Origin: Paramecium octaurelia
Taxonomy: Eukaryota > Ciliophora > Oligohymenophorea > Peniculida > Parameciidae
DNA length: 64,000 bases
Assembly (NCBI GenBank): GCA_905182995.1
Contig: CAJJDP010000049.1
Span: 71,286 to 135,285, forward strand
Direction of reading: 5' to 3'
Shown here: positions 1-12,569 of the stretch, one piece after another
Numbering within the stretch: the stretch's first letter is position 1
Layout of the letters: the number at the start of each line of letters is the position of its first letter
Notes under the pieces: model-generated
The model's input: the letters and a program-made list of their open reading frames with translations, nothing else
Told to the model about the DNA's origin: nothing
Database searches by the model: none
Made by a program: the position numbers and the translations under genes

Positions 1-1176
1 ATCATAGTTGAAAATGGAATTCAAAATATCACTTATTCTGTCGTATTTCTGAAATGAATTCGAGAATATAATAAAATTTTTACTAGAATATATATTTGCT
101 CAATCAAAAAAGCATAACCCTTAAGATATTTAGATACAGTTTAAAAGATTACAACAGGTTTGATAGATAACTAAAATCAATTCATGTCTTTCCTAGTTTT
201 AGTTTAATTAATGATATCAGTAACAAATATCTTATTTAAATCGAGTTCTTTATAAGTCTGGATTTGTTTTCCTTTTAATATGATATGCAATCAAAGTAAA
301 TTCTGGAAATGAACAAAGTAATGGAAATATGCTTGCAATTGAATGGTAAGGAAAGAAAAATATGATAAATATTTATAAATATATGTATTTCATATAGTAA
401 ATATCTTGGATCATTGAATTTTATTTTATTTTTTTTATTTAATAAATAAATGTCTTCATACACAAGCAGATATAGACCATCCACACTTGGTTCGAGTGGC
501 ATAAATTAGAATCAAGCAGCTACAACTTAATCTAGCTTCCGAACATAAGTGACAACAACTACAACATCATCGAATTTGTCAGTACCACAAACGAACACTA
601 CAAGTACATTTGAGAGATCGGAAGGAAGAAGATAAAGTACAATTAAAGCACCACCTGCTACAGCGTAAATAGTTATTTATACGAAGTGTTCAAATGGCTC
701 CACCATCAGGTGAGAGAAAATGGTTAGGAAAATACCCAGAAGTTGTTTGTTTCCTTTTGGCTTTGGAAAATGATCGTGTAATGAGAGAAAATGATGCTCT
801 CATCAAAAGAATAAAGGAGTTGGAAAGCTAAAGTGAGGGGGGAGATGTTAGAGTAAGGGAATTACAAGCAAAATTAGATTAAGCAAATAGAGATATAACG
901 CAATACAAATCTGATATTGATAAACATTTAATAAGAATCAAGCAGTTAGAGACAGAGATCGCTGATTACAAGTCACGATTAGGGTAAGTTGACAATTCAC
1001 TTGCTTAGAAGTTAAAAGATGCTGAACGTAAGATCACAGATTATGAAAGAGATATAAATTAATGGAAGAGCAAATATTCAACAGATAAATCATCATGGGA
1101 TTCAGAAATGAAGAGACTACAAGATTTACTATCGTAAAGATAGAGAGAATTGGATGATTTGAAAAACAACTCAGGA
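1..1176. repeat. Exact copy of 1281-2456 ending at a single N
   Basis: Positions 1-1176 match 1281-2456 base for base at a constant offset of 1280 and end immediately before the single N at 1177. The stretch includes the upstream region and the first part of the coiled-coil gene whose complete version starts at 1730. The 103 bases 1178-1280 would be matched by sequence lying before the window if the copy continues. The pattern is that of two contigs sharing an unmerged overlap; a real tandem duplication is the less likely reading. Confidence 0.9.
450..1176 (+). CDS. Truncated duplicate of the coiled-coil gene at 1730
   Basis: This is the ATG and first 705 coding bases of the gene described at 1730-5033, including its first 22-nt intron (665-686). 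The frame is intact but stops abruptly at the N at 1177, after which the sequence returns to the gene's upstream region. It should not be counted as a separate gene unless the duplication is shown to exist in the genome. Confidence 0.75.
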
Positions 1177-1177
1177 N

Positions 1178-1729
1178 TACTTTGATTATTATTTGAACTT
1201 ATTGTAAGTGGTTGAGCTTTCGGTTGAGAGTTTAAATTTGATGAAAAAATTTGAAACATTTTGAATGAAATAATATTGCAATCATAGTTGAAAATGGAAT
1301 TCAAAATATCACTTATTCTGTCGTATTTCTGAAATGAATTCGAGAATATAATAAAATTTTTACTAGAATATATATTTGCTCAATCAAAAAAGCATAACCC
1401 TTAAGATATTTAGATACAGTTTAAAAGATTACAACAGGTTTGATAGATAACTAAAATCAATTCATGTCTTTCCTAGTTTTAGTTTAATTAATGATATCAG
1501 TAACAAATATCTTATTTAAATCGAGTTCTTTATAAGTCTGGATTTGTTTTCCTTTTAATATGATATGCAATCAAAGTAAATTCTGGAAATGAACAAAGTA
1601 ATGGAAATATGCTTGCAATTGAATGGTAAGGAAAGAAAAATATGATAAATATTTATAAATATATGTATTTCATATAGTAAATATCTTGGATCATTGAATT
1701 TTATTTTATTTTTTTTATTTAATAAATAA
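1178..1729. other. Upstream region of the coiled-coil gene
   Basis: About 550 bases between the N and the start codon at 1730. Very AT-rich, with no reading frame that I can support. It presumably holds the promoter and 5' untranslated region of the gene at 1730, and perhaps the end of a gene lying before the window. Confidence 0.4.
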
Positions 1730-4700
1730 ATGTCTTCATACACAAGCAGATATAGACCATCCACACTTGGTTCGAGTGGCATAAATTAGAATCAAGCAGC
1801 TACAACTTAATCTAGCTTCCGAACATAAGTGACAACAACTACAACATCATCGAATTTGTCAGTACCACAAACGAACACTACAAGTACATTTGAGAGATCG
1901 GAAGGAAGAAGATAAAGTACAATTAAAGCACCACCTGCTACAGCGTAAATAGTTATTTATACGAAGTGTTCAAATGGCTCCACCATCAGGTGAGAGAAAA
2001 TGGTTAGGAAAATACCCAGAAGTTGTTTGTTTCCTTTTGGCTTTGGAAAATGATCGTGTAATGAGAGAAAATGATGCTCTCATCAAAAGAATAAAGGAGT
2101 TGGAAAGCTAAAGTGAGGGGGGAGATGTTAGAGTAAGGGAATTACAAGCAAAATTAGATTAAGCAAATAGAGATATAACGCAATACAAATCTGATATTGA
2201 TAAACATTTAATAAGAATCAAGCAGTTAGAGACAGAGATCGCTGATTACAAGTCACGATTAGGGTAAGTTGACAATTCACTTGCTTAGAAGTTAAAAGAT
2301 GCTGAACGTAAGATCACAGATTATGAAAGAGATATAAATTAATGGAAGAGCAAATATTCAACAGATAAATCATCATGGGATTCAGAAATGAAGAGACTAC
2401 AAGATTTACTATCGTAAAGATAGAGAGAATTGGATGATTTGAAAAACAACTCAGGAAGGAATTTGGATGGATTATAAAAATAAATTAGAGATTATGAAGT
2501 CAGAATTAGGGATTATGAAAACAAGTTTAATACATTACAATCAGAGATAGACAGATTGACTAAATTGTTAAATGAAAGAAATGCTGAAAATGATAAGTTA
2601 AAGAATGATTTAAAAAATAAGTTACTTGAATGTGATGATTGGAAGAATAAATATAATACTTTGCAGCAATAATTCACTTCTATGAAATCTCAATATGAAA
2701 GTAAAATTAATGATTTAAGTAACTAATTGCAATAAAGGGATCGTGATCTAAATGATTGGAGAAATAAATATTCAACACTTGAGAATAAATACAACAATCT
2801 AGGAAATCAATAAAATGGATCAGAATAGAAATTGAATTAATTAACATAATTATCACAATAGCAAATTAGAGAAATCGATAGATTAAATGGATTGTTGAGA
2901 GACAAGGATGCTCAAAATAACTCTCTTAAGGAAAAGTTGGCAAGAGCGGAATAAGACAATAAAAACCTTTTAGATTAAATTAATCAATTGAATCAAATGA
3001 TCAAGTAATTAAATAGAGAAATTGAGAAATTGTAAGGAGATTTAAATGGCAGAATAAATGAAATCAACTATTTGAATTAATAGCTTCAAAAATGCAATGA
3101 CAATATTCGCAATTTAGAGGATTAAATCAATAAATTAAATGATGATATTATGAATAATAGGGATGAAATTATGAGTTTGAAGAGTCAAAATGAATAATTG
3201 AATAATAAAATTAATGAATTAAATGAAAGAGCTGGGTAATAACAAGGAGATCTACACGCAGCAAATTCAGAAAGAGAAGAGAAAGAGCTTACTATTAAAT
3301 AGATTAAAGAGTAATTGGATCAGTTGTTAACTGATAAATAAATTTTGGAGTAGTAATTAAATGACTTGAAGAATGCTCTTCAACAGAAGAATGATGATAT
3401 CAGTAGATTGAACTAATAGAATAAATAAAGATTGTAACAATTAATGGATTTGTAAAAGAAATGTACAGAGTTAGAATTCACCATCAGTGAATTAAGAGGA
3501 GTAGAATTGAAATGCAAATTATTAGAAGACAAAATCAATGAATATCAAAAGTTGATTGATGATTTGAAGAGAAGAGTTGCTTAATAAGACTTACAATTAT
3601 TATAAGCATAAGCAAATGAGAAAAGACTATAGGATTAAGATATTGTCATTTAAAATTAAGCTAAAGAAATATAAAGACAAAATGATCAAATTACATCCTT
3701 ATTGAAAGAGAACGACTAATTGTAATAATAAATATTATAATTGGAAAATGAAATCAATAAATTGAGATCCCTTGAGAATTATGTTGCTGATTTAGAGAAA
3801 TAGTTATAGAATGCATAAGATGAGTTAAATAAATTGAAATAATTGCTTGACTCAAGAACACAAGACTTAAATGATTGGAAATTAAAATATTAATAATTAT
3901 AACCTTTAGAGGATTAGTATAGAGTTTTGGAGGAGAGATTTAAATAGGCAGAATAGAGAGTTTAGTAACTCTAGAATGACATTGAAAAATTAAATAAAAT
4001 TATTCAATAAAATTAAATTGATATAGACACTCACAAATGGAATTTGAATCAGCAGGAAATGACAATGAAGGTCAAGGATGATGCTTTGGAAGCATTAAAT
4101 GAAAGAATGAACAATTTAGTTCATGATTACGAGGAAGAAAGGAAGAAAACTCAAGATTACGAGTAATTATTGGCTCAACATCAATAGAATTTAGATAAAT
4201 TGGCTTAAGCACAAACATAAAATAATAATTTATAGAGTGATTTAAATAATGCCATAAAGGATATTGAATAATTATAGAGCGAGAATCATGACATGAGACA
4301 AGATTTACAAGAATTGGAAAGATAAATCCAAGAGTTCAAACAAAACGAAGCCAGATACAAAGATATTGAAAATAAGTTTAATTAGTAATTAAAAGATATC
4401 GAGAGATTGACTGAATAATTAAGAGAAAAGACCCATTAATATGATGAATTAAATTCACAGTTTGGTGCTTTGGATCTATAATTGTAACAAGCAAACCAAA
4501 CAATCGATGAATTAAATAAAAGGTATAAAATTAAATTAATTCATAGAATTGCTGAATTAGAATAGACTAAGAGAGAGCATGAAGTTTTGAAGACCTAAAC
4601 AGATTAGTTGGACAATTTAAATAAATAATATTTGGCTGACTTGGATAGATTAAATGCAATTGTGAATTAAAGATAGAAGGAATTGGAAGAATTACGTTAA

Positions 4701-5033
4701 TTGATGTAGAAATTAGAAGACAGAATAACTTATTTGACTCCTTTTGAAGAGAAAGTATTAATGTGTTTGATCTTAGTTCCAAGTCATATCACCAAAATAT
4801 TAAGAATCACAAGAGATAGTTGAAAGACAAAAAGAAGATATCAATAAATATTAGGAACAATTGAAGACTGTGGATGAGTTAAATAAAAAGTAGGATTATT
4901 TATTAATATTTTAAGAGTCTAAGATTGTATGATGATTTTAACTATGCAATTTACAGAATGTGAAGGGTTGAGAAGCTAATTGGATGAGAAGGATAATCTA
5001 ATTGCAAATCTGCAATAACAATAGCACCAATGA
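1730..5033 (+). CDS. Long coiled-coil protein
   Basis: Spliced model of 1069 residues with introns at 1945-1966, 4523-4546, 4755-4776 and 4890-4915; the coding length is an exact multiple of three and ends at TGA. The first ~80 residues are Ser/Thr/Gln-rich. Then comes a compact segment beginning ERKWLGKYPEVV and rich in hydrophobics (VCFLLALENDRVMREN), which looks like a folded N-terminal module. From about residue 110 to the end the protein is almost continuous heptad-like coiled coil, dominated by Leu, Lys, Glu, Gln and Asn. No motor, kinase or membrane segment is visible. A structural role in the cortex, basal bodies or cilia would fit, but that is inference from coiled-coil content alone. 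The 24-nt intron at 4523 is a multiple of three without a stop, so it could instead be exon. Confidence 0.85.
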
Positions 5034-5075
5034 TGAATAAGAAATAAATATATATAAATAAATATATATATAATA

Positions 5076-6083
5076 ATGATATTGTCAAGAGGCTTATTCA
5101 AGTTGCCACTAAAACAAGTCTAATTTTTCGGAAGAAGAAAGGATTACTATGCAATTTTAGGGATCTCAAAGACTGCCACAGAGGAATAAATCAGAGAAGC
5201 TTACGCGCATAAAGCACAAAAGTACATGTCAAATACAAGCATATTAGACTCTATCCAAATGTCACTACATCAGTGGCTATAAATGATGCATCAGCCTAAT
5301 AGGAGTTCTAGGATGTGGCTGAAGCCTTTGCAGTACTCTCGCAAATACAAAGCAGAAATGCATACGATCTTTTGAATAAAGAATAACCAGAGCTATTGTA
5401 TGGTGAAGAAATGGAAAGATATAAATAATCATTCTAAAGAAATGATGATGGTACATACAAGAGGCCAGGATAAGTGGCATCAGATTATGCCAAAGAGAAG
5501 CAAGATTATTTGAAAAAAGAGAGATCAGTTTTTAATGTGGACGATTTTGGCAGATACAAAGGAGGTAAATTATAGTTTAATCATTCAAGGTGTCCCAAGA
5601 CCAAACAAAGGTTATGTCAGAGGAAATTCCCTAATGGGTGTTGGTTAATATCATAGACCATTATATCACAATATGAAATAAAATCCATTTGAAACAGAGC
5701 ATCGTATCACTTCTGAAGATGCTTAATATTTTAGAGTGTGGTCTACTGAAGAGAGAACATTCAAAGAATGGTCATATTTGCATTAAAATGCAGTAGTCGA
5801 TTACGAATACTTAAAAGTATGATAGTCCAATATTATTAAGTTTAATGATTATAGAATTTTCTATAGATGGGTAAGAAATTTCTTCTTGGTGTTTTTGGCA
5901 TTCCCTTACTTTTTCTAATCATTATTCAGAGGTCACTTGAGAGAAATTATCGATGAGATTAATGTAGAGTTGGCTGAAGGAATGCCTATTGTGGGAAGAT
6001 AATTTGGTGATTTGCAGGTTGTTGTAGGCAAGACAGGAACACTAAAATTGTAGGATGTACATGGAGGACATCATCATCATTGA
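5076..6083 (+). CDS. J-domain (DnaJ-like) protein with one membrane segment
   Basis: Spliced model of 310 residues, introns 5222-5247, 5565-5589 and 5817-5840 (the last contains an in-frame TGA, so it must be removed). Near residues 23-85 there is a J-domain: DYYAILGISKTATEEQIREAY, then helix III with AFAVLS and helix IV with NAYDLL. The loop that should read His-Pro-Asp, needed to stimulate Hsp70 ATPase, reads Tyr-Pro-Asn (KLYPNV). A hydrophobic stretch near residue 235 (FFLVFLAFPYFFQSLF) is a likely single transmembrane segment, and the C-terminus ends in Gly-Gly-His4. The family role is to guide Hsp70 to a site, here a membrane, possibly mitochondrial; the altered HPD suggests a J-like protein that may not activate Hsp70. 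Confidence 0.8.
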
Positions 6084-6145
6084 ATTATAAAATAAAAAGA
6101 ATAAAATACATAATGATCACAAATCCGTTTTAATTATTAATTATA

Positions 6146-7364
6146 ATGTATAAAGTGATAATATTGTGCTCACTTGTTCTATTTGCAAGCAGCATGAGTG
6201 AAGGAGAGACACTACTACAATCTTTGCAAAGCACTGAATTTGGAAAAACAATAATTTAAACTATTCAAGTTGAATTATAAGGAAATAGCAGTGTTGATAA
6301 AATTATTGAACTTCTTACTCAAATGAAAGATAGAATCAATGGTGAATAAGATGATGAAAGACAAAAGTCAAGAGATCATACTTAATTTTGTGATGATAAA
6401 TATGATGAAATCCTATTTGTTATTGATTCATCTGAATATTAGTTGGCTAAAGATTAATAAACATTGCCATTATTCGTCTAAGAATAAAAAAACAAATAAA
6501 GATAATTGTTGGATAAATAAGAAATTGAAAATAGAAATAATTAACGTATTGCTGAATTAACATAAGAAAGAGACATTACCAGAGTATTTATCATGCTTAA
6601 TTTTAGTAACAATATGAAGCAAGAAGAGATGAATTGACAAATATGGTTGGTGCTCTTCAAGAAGGAAAAAGAATCATTAGCAAATTAAGTACCAAAAAGT
6701 GGGATCCCTTGGCTGGAACCTATTCTTTCCTTGAGTTCTCTTAATTTATGTTTAATGAATTAGAAGGACATTAAAAGTTATTAAAAAAACAATCAAATGG
6801 AATTGGCTTACTCTATGAATTGCTTCTAGAAACCTCTTAGTAAACCATTTTTCAATCTATCAATTAGAGATCCAGGAATACAAGCCAACTAACAAGGTGT
6901 TGCTAAAATTTAGGAAATTATTGATGAATTAATTGAAAGTGTTTTCGATTTGTTAAAATAAGAATTACTGACTGACAATGCTAGAGAATAAGATTACCAA
7001 AATTAAAAAGAAAGAATTGTCATCCAAAATAGAAGATTAGAAGCGACAATCGCAACATTCAAGGCTAGAGTCTTAATTATCAATTAAACCATATTAGAAT
7101 TGAATAATGACATTAGATTTAACACTGAAGTAAAAATAACATATTGAATTTTAAGAAATCAACTCTATTGAGAAAATAAAAAGATGATTGGGAGAGAACA
7201 TGTGTCGATTATCACAATGGTTATGTAGAAGCTACTAAAATTAGGTATTAATTAATTGAATAATTTTTAGAACCTAATAAAGTGATATCTTAACAGAAGT
7301 AATCTAAGTCTTCAATAGAAACTACAACGACTTTCCAAGTTTAATTTAGAGGATATCAATTTGA
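6146..7364 (+). CDS. Trichocyst matrix protein
   Basis: Spliced model of 371 residues, introns 6584-6606, 6840-6867, 7130-7155 and 7245-7270, ending at TGA. It begins with a hydrophobic signal peptide (MYKVIILCSLVLFASS) and continues as an alpha-helical, Gln/Glu/Lys-rich protein with spaced cysteines. Length, signal peptide, helical heptads and a C-terminal stretch of the type VFNRNYNDFPSLIQ fit the Paramecium trichocyst matrix protein family, whose members are made as secretory precursors, cut into small acidic chains and packed as a crystal in the trichocyst, the organelle fired in defence. The family has many near-duplicate genes. Assignment rests on recognition of the overall pattern, not on a catalytic motif. 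Confidence 0.8.
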
Positions 7365-7849
7365 TAAATTTATTCAATTTAAAAATAATACAATTCTCAA
7401 ACTAGTAAACTCTTTAAGAGGCTCTATTCAAATAATAATAAAGCCTTCCCTAAAATAAACGAATTTATTTATTTCTAATTATTTATTTCACTATATTGAA
7501 TTATAGTGGTACAATATTTGTTGTTTTGGATGAATCATTAATATTTGACAAAAGTATAAATTAACATTTTTCTCAATTTTAGCTATATAATTGAAAGTGT
7601 AACCTAAAAGCAATTTTTTTATTTATGCATTTCTTTCGAATTATTGAAGTATTTACAGGTTTCCTAAGGAATTTTGTAATATCTGAAAAATTAATTATGA
7701 ATTAAAATTATATTTTAAGAATTACAATCGATCCCAAAATTCTAATTTCTAATAGTTACTGATTATAATTAAGAACTCTAATTTATCCTGTTAAGAATTT
7801 CGATGATTCAAAGCTAATAATCTTGATTCTTATTCTTTAAATAATAAAA
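7365..7849. other. Intergenic region, nothing recognised
   Basis: About 485 bases between the trichocyst matrix gene and the first P450. Strongly AT-rich with no frame I can support on either strand. This is longer than most gaps in the window and could contain the remains of a small gene or an RNA gene, but I see no signature. Confidence 0.4.
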
Positions 7850-9373
7850 ATGGAACCAATTTTCATAGCAATCCTCTCTTTAATAATGTTGATGGTTTAC
7901 TTCCTAATCATAAAGCCCTTAGTTCCTTTACTCCTATTAAAGCTATAATTAGGAGATAAAGCAATTTTAATGTTTTAACCTATCTTTGGCTTCCTAGGAG
8001 TCTTAACAAAATCAATAAAAACTAACAACGATCTTATGCACACAATTAATCATGCATTAAGAAAAAATCCTAAAGCAAAAGTTATTTTATCAAATCATTT
8101 AACCAAACCTTTTATCATGCTAGCTGGATCAGAATACATCAAGGATTCATTTCTAGACCATCACGATTATGAAAAAATGAATCCCTTTATGATACCTTCA
8201 TTTTTACGAAAAGGTTTAGTGATGAGTGAAGGGGAAAGCTGGAAAAGATAAAGAAAGTTCTTAGGTACTGCATTCACATTTGAGAAGTTAAAATCAAGAT
8301 TGCCTATGATGAACAAAGTTATCGAATAGATATCAGAAAAAGATGATAAAAGTCATTTAAATGATTTTATGGCTAGAATAACTGGAGAAGTAGTTATTAG
8401 GAGCTTTTTTGGTGAACTAGTAGAAGGATTCTAATTAGAAGGAAAAGATGCTTAAGTAGCTCTTATTTAATTAACATGAGAAATATCTATAATGTAATTA
8501 TAGAGTGCCTACTTTTTTATTAAATATTTATTATTTAAAGAACGGATGTTTGAGATTTTTCCTTGTAAAAAAGAAAAAGAGATTGTAAGACGAGTAGAGA
8601 ATATAAGAGTAAAACTGAACGAGTTAATCTTGAAAAGAATAGAATAATTAAAGGAAAGTCCGGTCAAAGATTAAGATAAAATGGTATTCTTAGACTTATA
8701 TGTAACTGAATACTTAAAATAACAAACATAAAAAGAACAATCGATAGACATTGAAGAAATATTACATCAATTCATAACCCTGTTCTTTGCTGGTACTGAT
8801 ACAACAGCCACAACTTCTGGAACTTGTTTATATTATTTAGCTAAATATCCAGAGATTTAATCTGAAATCCTAGAAGAAGTAAGGGAAGTAATTGGTGATG
8901 CTGATGTAAATGAAGAAAATTTAAATAAACTAACTAAAGTTAATGCTTTAATATAAGAAGTTTTAAGATTAAGGAATCCAGCATTTGTTACACTCTTTAG
9001 AACAGTCAAACATGATAAATAGGTTTAAGATATTAAACTTAAAAAGGGGTGGGCGTTAGTATAATTGTAAAATGCTAGTAGTATTTAAGACTCACATTTT
9101 GATGATGCTACTGAATTTAATTATAAAAGATGGTTAAACAAAGGGAATGTAGTTAAAAATGATAATGGATACATTCATATTCCATTTGCAGCAGGACCAA
9201 GAAATTGTATTGGATAGCATATGGCATTGATGGAAGCAAAAGTTATAATAGCACTGCTTGTTAGAAAATATAAAATACTGTTAAATCCAGATGTTTAGTA
9301 AGTTAGATTTGGAGTCAAATTTCTATAAACTGTTGAACCAGACAACTGTTTATTATTTGAAAAAAGAATTTGA
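7850..9373 (+). pseudogene. Cytochrome P450, frame interrupted by one TGA
   Basis: Without introns the frame runs 508 codons and carries every P450 landmark: an N-terminal membrane anchor (residues ~3-30), the I-helix AGTDTTA near 315, the K-helix ExxR (EVLR) near 370, and the haem loop FAAGPRNCIG near 445-455 with the cysteine that ligates iron. These enzymes are haem monooxygenases held on the endoplasmic reticulum. Codon 210 (8477-8479) is TGA, the only stop in this code, where the neighbour at 11017 has GGA. No GT...AG segment of suitable phase removes it. The gene may be a recent pseudogene, may be read through, or the base may be a sequencing error; the rest of the frame shows no decay. 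The substrate cannot be told. Confidence 0.75.
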
Positions 9374-9765
9374 TGAATAATAAATTATAAGATATCATAA
9401 TATTTTAAATTTTAAAAATAATCTAGATTTGATTCATTATAAAATTATGAATTAATAGTTATTTATATATATCTATATATTAAGTTATTGGGCAGTAATT
9501 TTATTCAACGATTAGGATATATAAATAAGAATTTCCTATAAAATCAAAACCTTTCTTTTAAACTCTAAGGATTGTACAATTAATATTACATTCGATAAAG
9601 TTCTTAATATATATTTGGGAATAAATTAGCATAATCAAAACACATACCAATCAGAGAAAATAGTAATCTTAAATCTTAATATTCTTTCCAATAGTTATTA
9701 ATCTAATAATTATTTCATTACAATCTAATTATACTATATAAACATTTACATTATAAAACTGTAAA
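9374..9765. other. Spacer between the two P450 genes
   Basis: About 390 AT-rich bases between the tandem P450 genes, presumably the 3' end of one and the promoter of the next. No frame or RNA signature recognised. Its last part, from 9577, is repeated at 10828 as part of the second N-linked duplication. Confidence 0.4.
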
Positions 9766-10826
9766 ATGCCTAACTTTAAAATAATAATAAATTTAATGTC
9801 AATATTATTTATTGCAATCCTCGTATTGCTCCTATTAGCATTTTTTTTCATCTTCATATAGCCATTAGTACCATTGCTTTTATTGAAACTTAAGTTTGGA
9901 GATAAAGCAATTATAATGTTTTATCCAATTTTTGGTTTTGTTGGCATTTTTATGAGGTCTATAAAAACCAACCAAGATGTGATGAAATCTATAAATGATG
10001 CCCTTAGAAATAATCCAAAAGCAAAGATCATCCTTTCAAATTTTCTAAATAAACCTTGTATAATGTTTGCAGGGACAGAATATCTAAAACAATCTTATTA
10101 AGATCATGATGATTTTGAAAAACTAGATCCATTTATGCTACCTTCCTTTATGCAAAAAGGATTAGCAATGAGCGAAGGGGAAAATTGGAAGAGATAAAGA
10201 AAATTTTTGGCCCCTGCTTTCACCTTTGAAAAATTAAAATCAAGATTGCTTATGATGAACCAAGTTGTCGAGGATATTGCAGAAAAGGATGATAAAACAA
10301 ATTTAAATGACTTCATGTCTCGAATTACTGGAGACATTGTAGTAAAAAGTTTTTTGGAAAGTTAGGTGAAGGGTTCAAACTTGAAGGAAAGGATGCATAG
10401 ATAGCTCTCACTGATTTAACAGGAGAAATATCTTTGATTATGATGGATAATCTATATGCGTTCATTAAATCTTTATTATTTGGAGTAAAAACATGGTCAA
10501 TCTTGCCAACCAAATAAGAAAAAGATGTAGTGAGGCGAGTTGAGAATGTAAGAGTAAAACTGAACGAGTTAATCTTGAAAAGAATAGAATAATTAAAGGA
10601 AAGTCCGGTCAAAGATTAAGATAAAATGGTATTCTTAGATTTATATGTAACTGAATACTTAAAATAACAAACTTAAAAAGAATAATCGATAGACATTGAG
10701 GAAATATTACATCAATTCATAACCCTGTTCTTTGCTGGTACTGATACAACAGCCACTGCTTGTGGAACTTGTTTATATTATTTAGCTAAATATCCAGAGA
10801 TTCAATCTGAAATCCTAGAAGAAGTA
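9577..10826. repeat. Exact copy of 10828-12077 ending at a single N
   Basis: Positions 9577-10826 match 10828-12077 at a constant offset of 1251, and the N at 10827 sits exactly between them. Both copies carry the same one-base shortage in the T-run (10350-10355 and 11601-11606). A 1250-base duplication whose two copies are identical and separated by one N is most simply an unmerged contig overlap. Confidence 0.9.
9766..10826 (+). pseudogene. Truncated duplicate of the second P450
   Basis: The first 1061 bases of the gene described at 11017-12569, cut off at the N. It is identical to that gene as far as it goes and is probably an assembly duplicate, not a third P450 gene. Confidence 0.75.
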
Positions 10827-11016
10827 NCAATTAATATTACATTCGATAAAGTTCTTAATATATATTTGGGAATAAATTAGCATAATCAAAACACATACCA
10901 ATCAGAGAAAATAGTAATCTTAAATCTTAATATTCTTTCCAATAGTTATTAATCTAATAATTATTTCATTACAATCTAATTATACTATATAAACATTTAC
11001 ATTATAAAACTGTAAA

Positions 11017-12569
11017 ATGCCTAACTTTAAAATAATAATAAATTTAATGTCAATATTATTTATTGCAATCCTCGTATTGCTCCTATTAGCATTTTTTTTC
11101 ATCTTCATATAGCCATTAGTACCATTGCTTTTATTGAAACTTAAGTTTGGAGATAAAGCAATTATAATGTTTTATCCAATTTTTGGTTTTGTTGGCATTT
11201 TTATGAGGTCTATAAAAACCAACCAAGATGTGATGAAATCTATAAATGATGCCCTTAGAAATAATCCAAAAGCAAAGATCATCCTTTCAAATTTTCTAAA
11301 TAAACCTTGTATAATGTTTGCAGGGACAGAATATCTAAAACAATCTTATTAAGATCATGATGATTTTGAAAAACTAGATCCATTTATGCTACCTTCCTTT
11401 ATGCAAAAAGGATTAGCAATGAGCGAAGGGGAAAATTGGAAGAGATAAAGAAAATTTTTGGCCCCTGCTTTCACCTTTGAAAAATTAAAATCAAGATTGC
11501 TTATGATGAACCAAGTTGTCGAGGATATTGCAGAAAAGGATGATAAAACAAATTTAAATGACTTCATGTCTCGAATTACTGGAGACATTGTAGTAAAAAG
11601 TTTTTTGGAAAGTTAGGTGAAGGGTTCAAACTTGAAGGAAAGGATGCATAGATAGCTCTCACTGATTTAACAGGAGAAATATCTTTGATTATGATGGATA
11701 ATCTATATGCGTTCATTAAATCTTTATTATTTGGAGTAAAAACATGGTCAATCTTGCCAACCAAATAAGAAAAAGATGTAGTGAGGCGAGTTGAGAATGT
11801 AAGAGTAAAACTGAACGAGTTAATCTTGAAAAGAATAGAATAATTAAAGGAAAGTCCGGTCAAAGATTAAGATAAAATGGTATTCTTAGATTTATATGTA
11901 ACTGAATACTTAAAATAACAAACTTAAAAAGAATAATCGATAGACATTGAGGAAATATTACATCAATTCATAACCCTGTTCTTTGCTGGTACTGATACAA
12001 CAGCCACTGCTTGTGGAACTTGTTTATATTATTTAGCTAAATATCCAGAGATTCAATCTGAAATCCTAGAAGAAGTAAGGGAAGTAATTGGTGATGCTGA
12101 TGTAAATGAAGAAAATTTAAATAAACTAACTAAAGTTAATGCTTTAATTTAAGAAGTTTTAAGATTAAGGAATCCAGCATTTGTTACTCTCTTTAGAACA
12201 GTCAAACGTGATAAATAGGTTTAAGATATTAAACTTAAAAAAGGGTGGGCGTTAGTACAAATGCATAACGCCAATAGTATCTTAGATTAGCATTATGATA
12301 ATGCTACTGAATTTAATTATAAAAGATGGTTAAACAAAGGGAATGTAGTTAAAAACGATGATGGATACATTCACATTCCCTTTACAGCAGGACCAAGAAA
12401 TTGTATTGGATAGCATATGGCTTTGATGGAATCAAAGATTATTATAGCATTAATTGTAAGAAAATATAAAATATTGTTAAATCCGGCCGTTTAGTAAATT
12501 AGATTTGGAATTAAATTCTTGTAATGTGTTGAGCCAGACAACTGTTTATTATTTGAAAAAAGAATTTGA
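11017..12569 (+). pseudogene. Second cytochrome P450, one frameshift in a T-run
   Basis: A close paralogue of the gene at 7850. It has an N-terminal anchor of about 35 hydrophobic residues, the I-helix AGTDTTA, the K-helix EVLR and the haem loop FTAGPRNCIG near residue 455. The coding stretch is 1553 bases, one short of a multiple of three. The frame breaks at a run of six T at 11601-11606, where alignment with the neighbour calls for seven; with that base the gene would be 517 residues plus stop, and no other break is seen. Homopolymer miscount in sequencing and a genuine inactivating deletion look alike here. The 3' half is far more similar to the neighbour than the middle is, including at silent sites. 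Confidence 0.75.

Noticed and set aside
1-2456. A true tandem repeat or mobile element at the left edge
   Set aside because: The copies are identical, carry no terminal repeats or element genes, and abut an N exactly; the same pattern recurs twice more in unrelated genes.
8477-8479. TGA in the first P450 as a selenocysteine or reassigned sense codon
   Set aside because: The paralogue has glycine (GGA) at this site and no active-site role is known there. All other genes in the window use TGA as the stop. One base change explains it.
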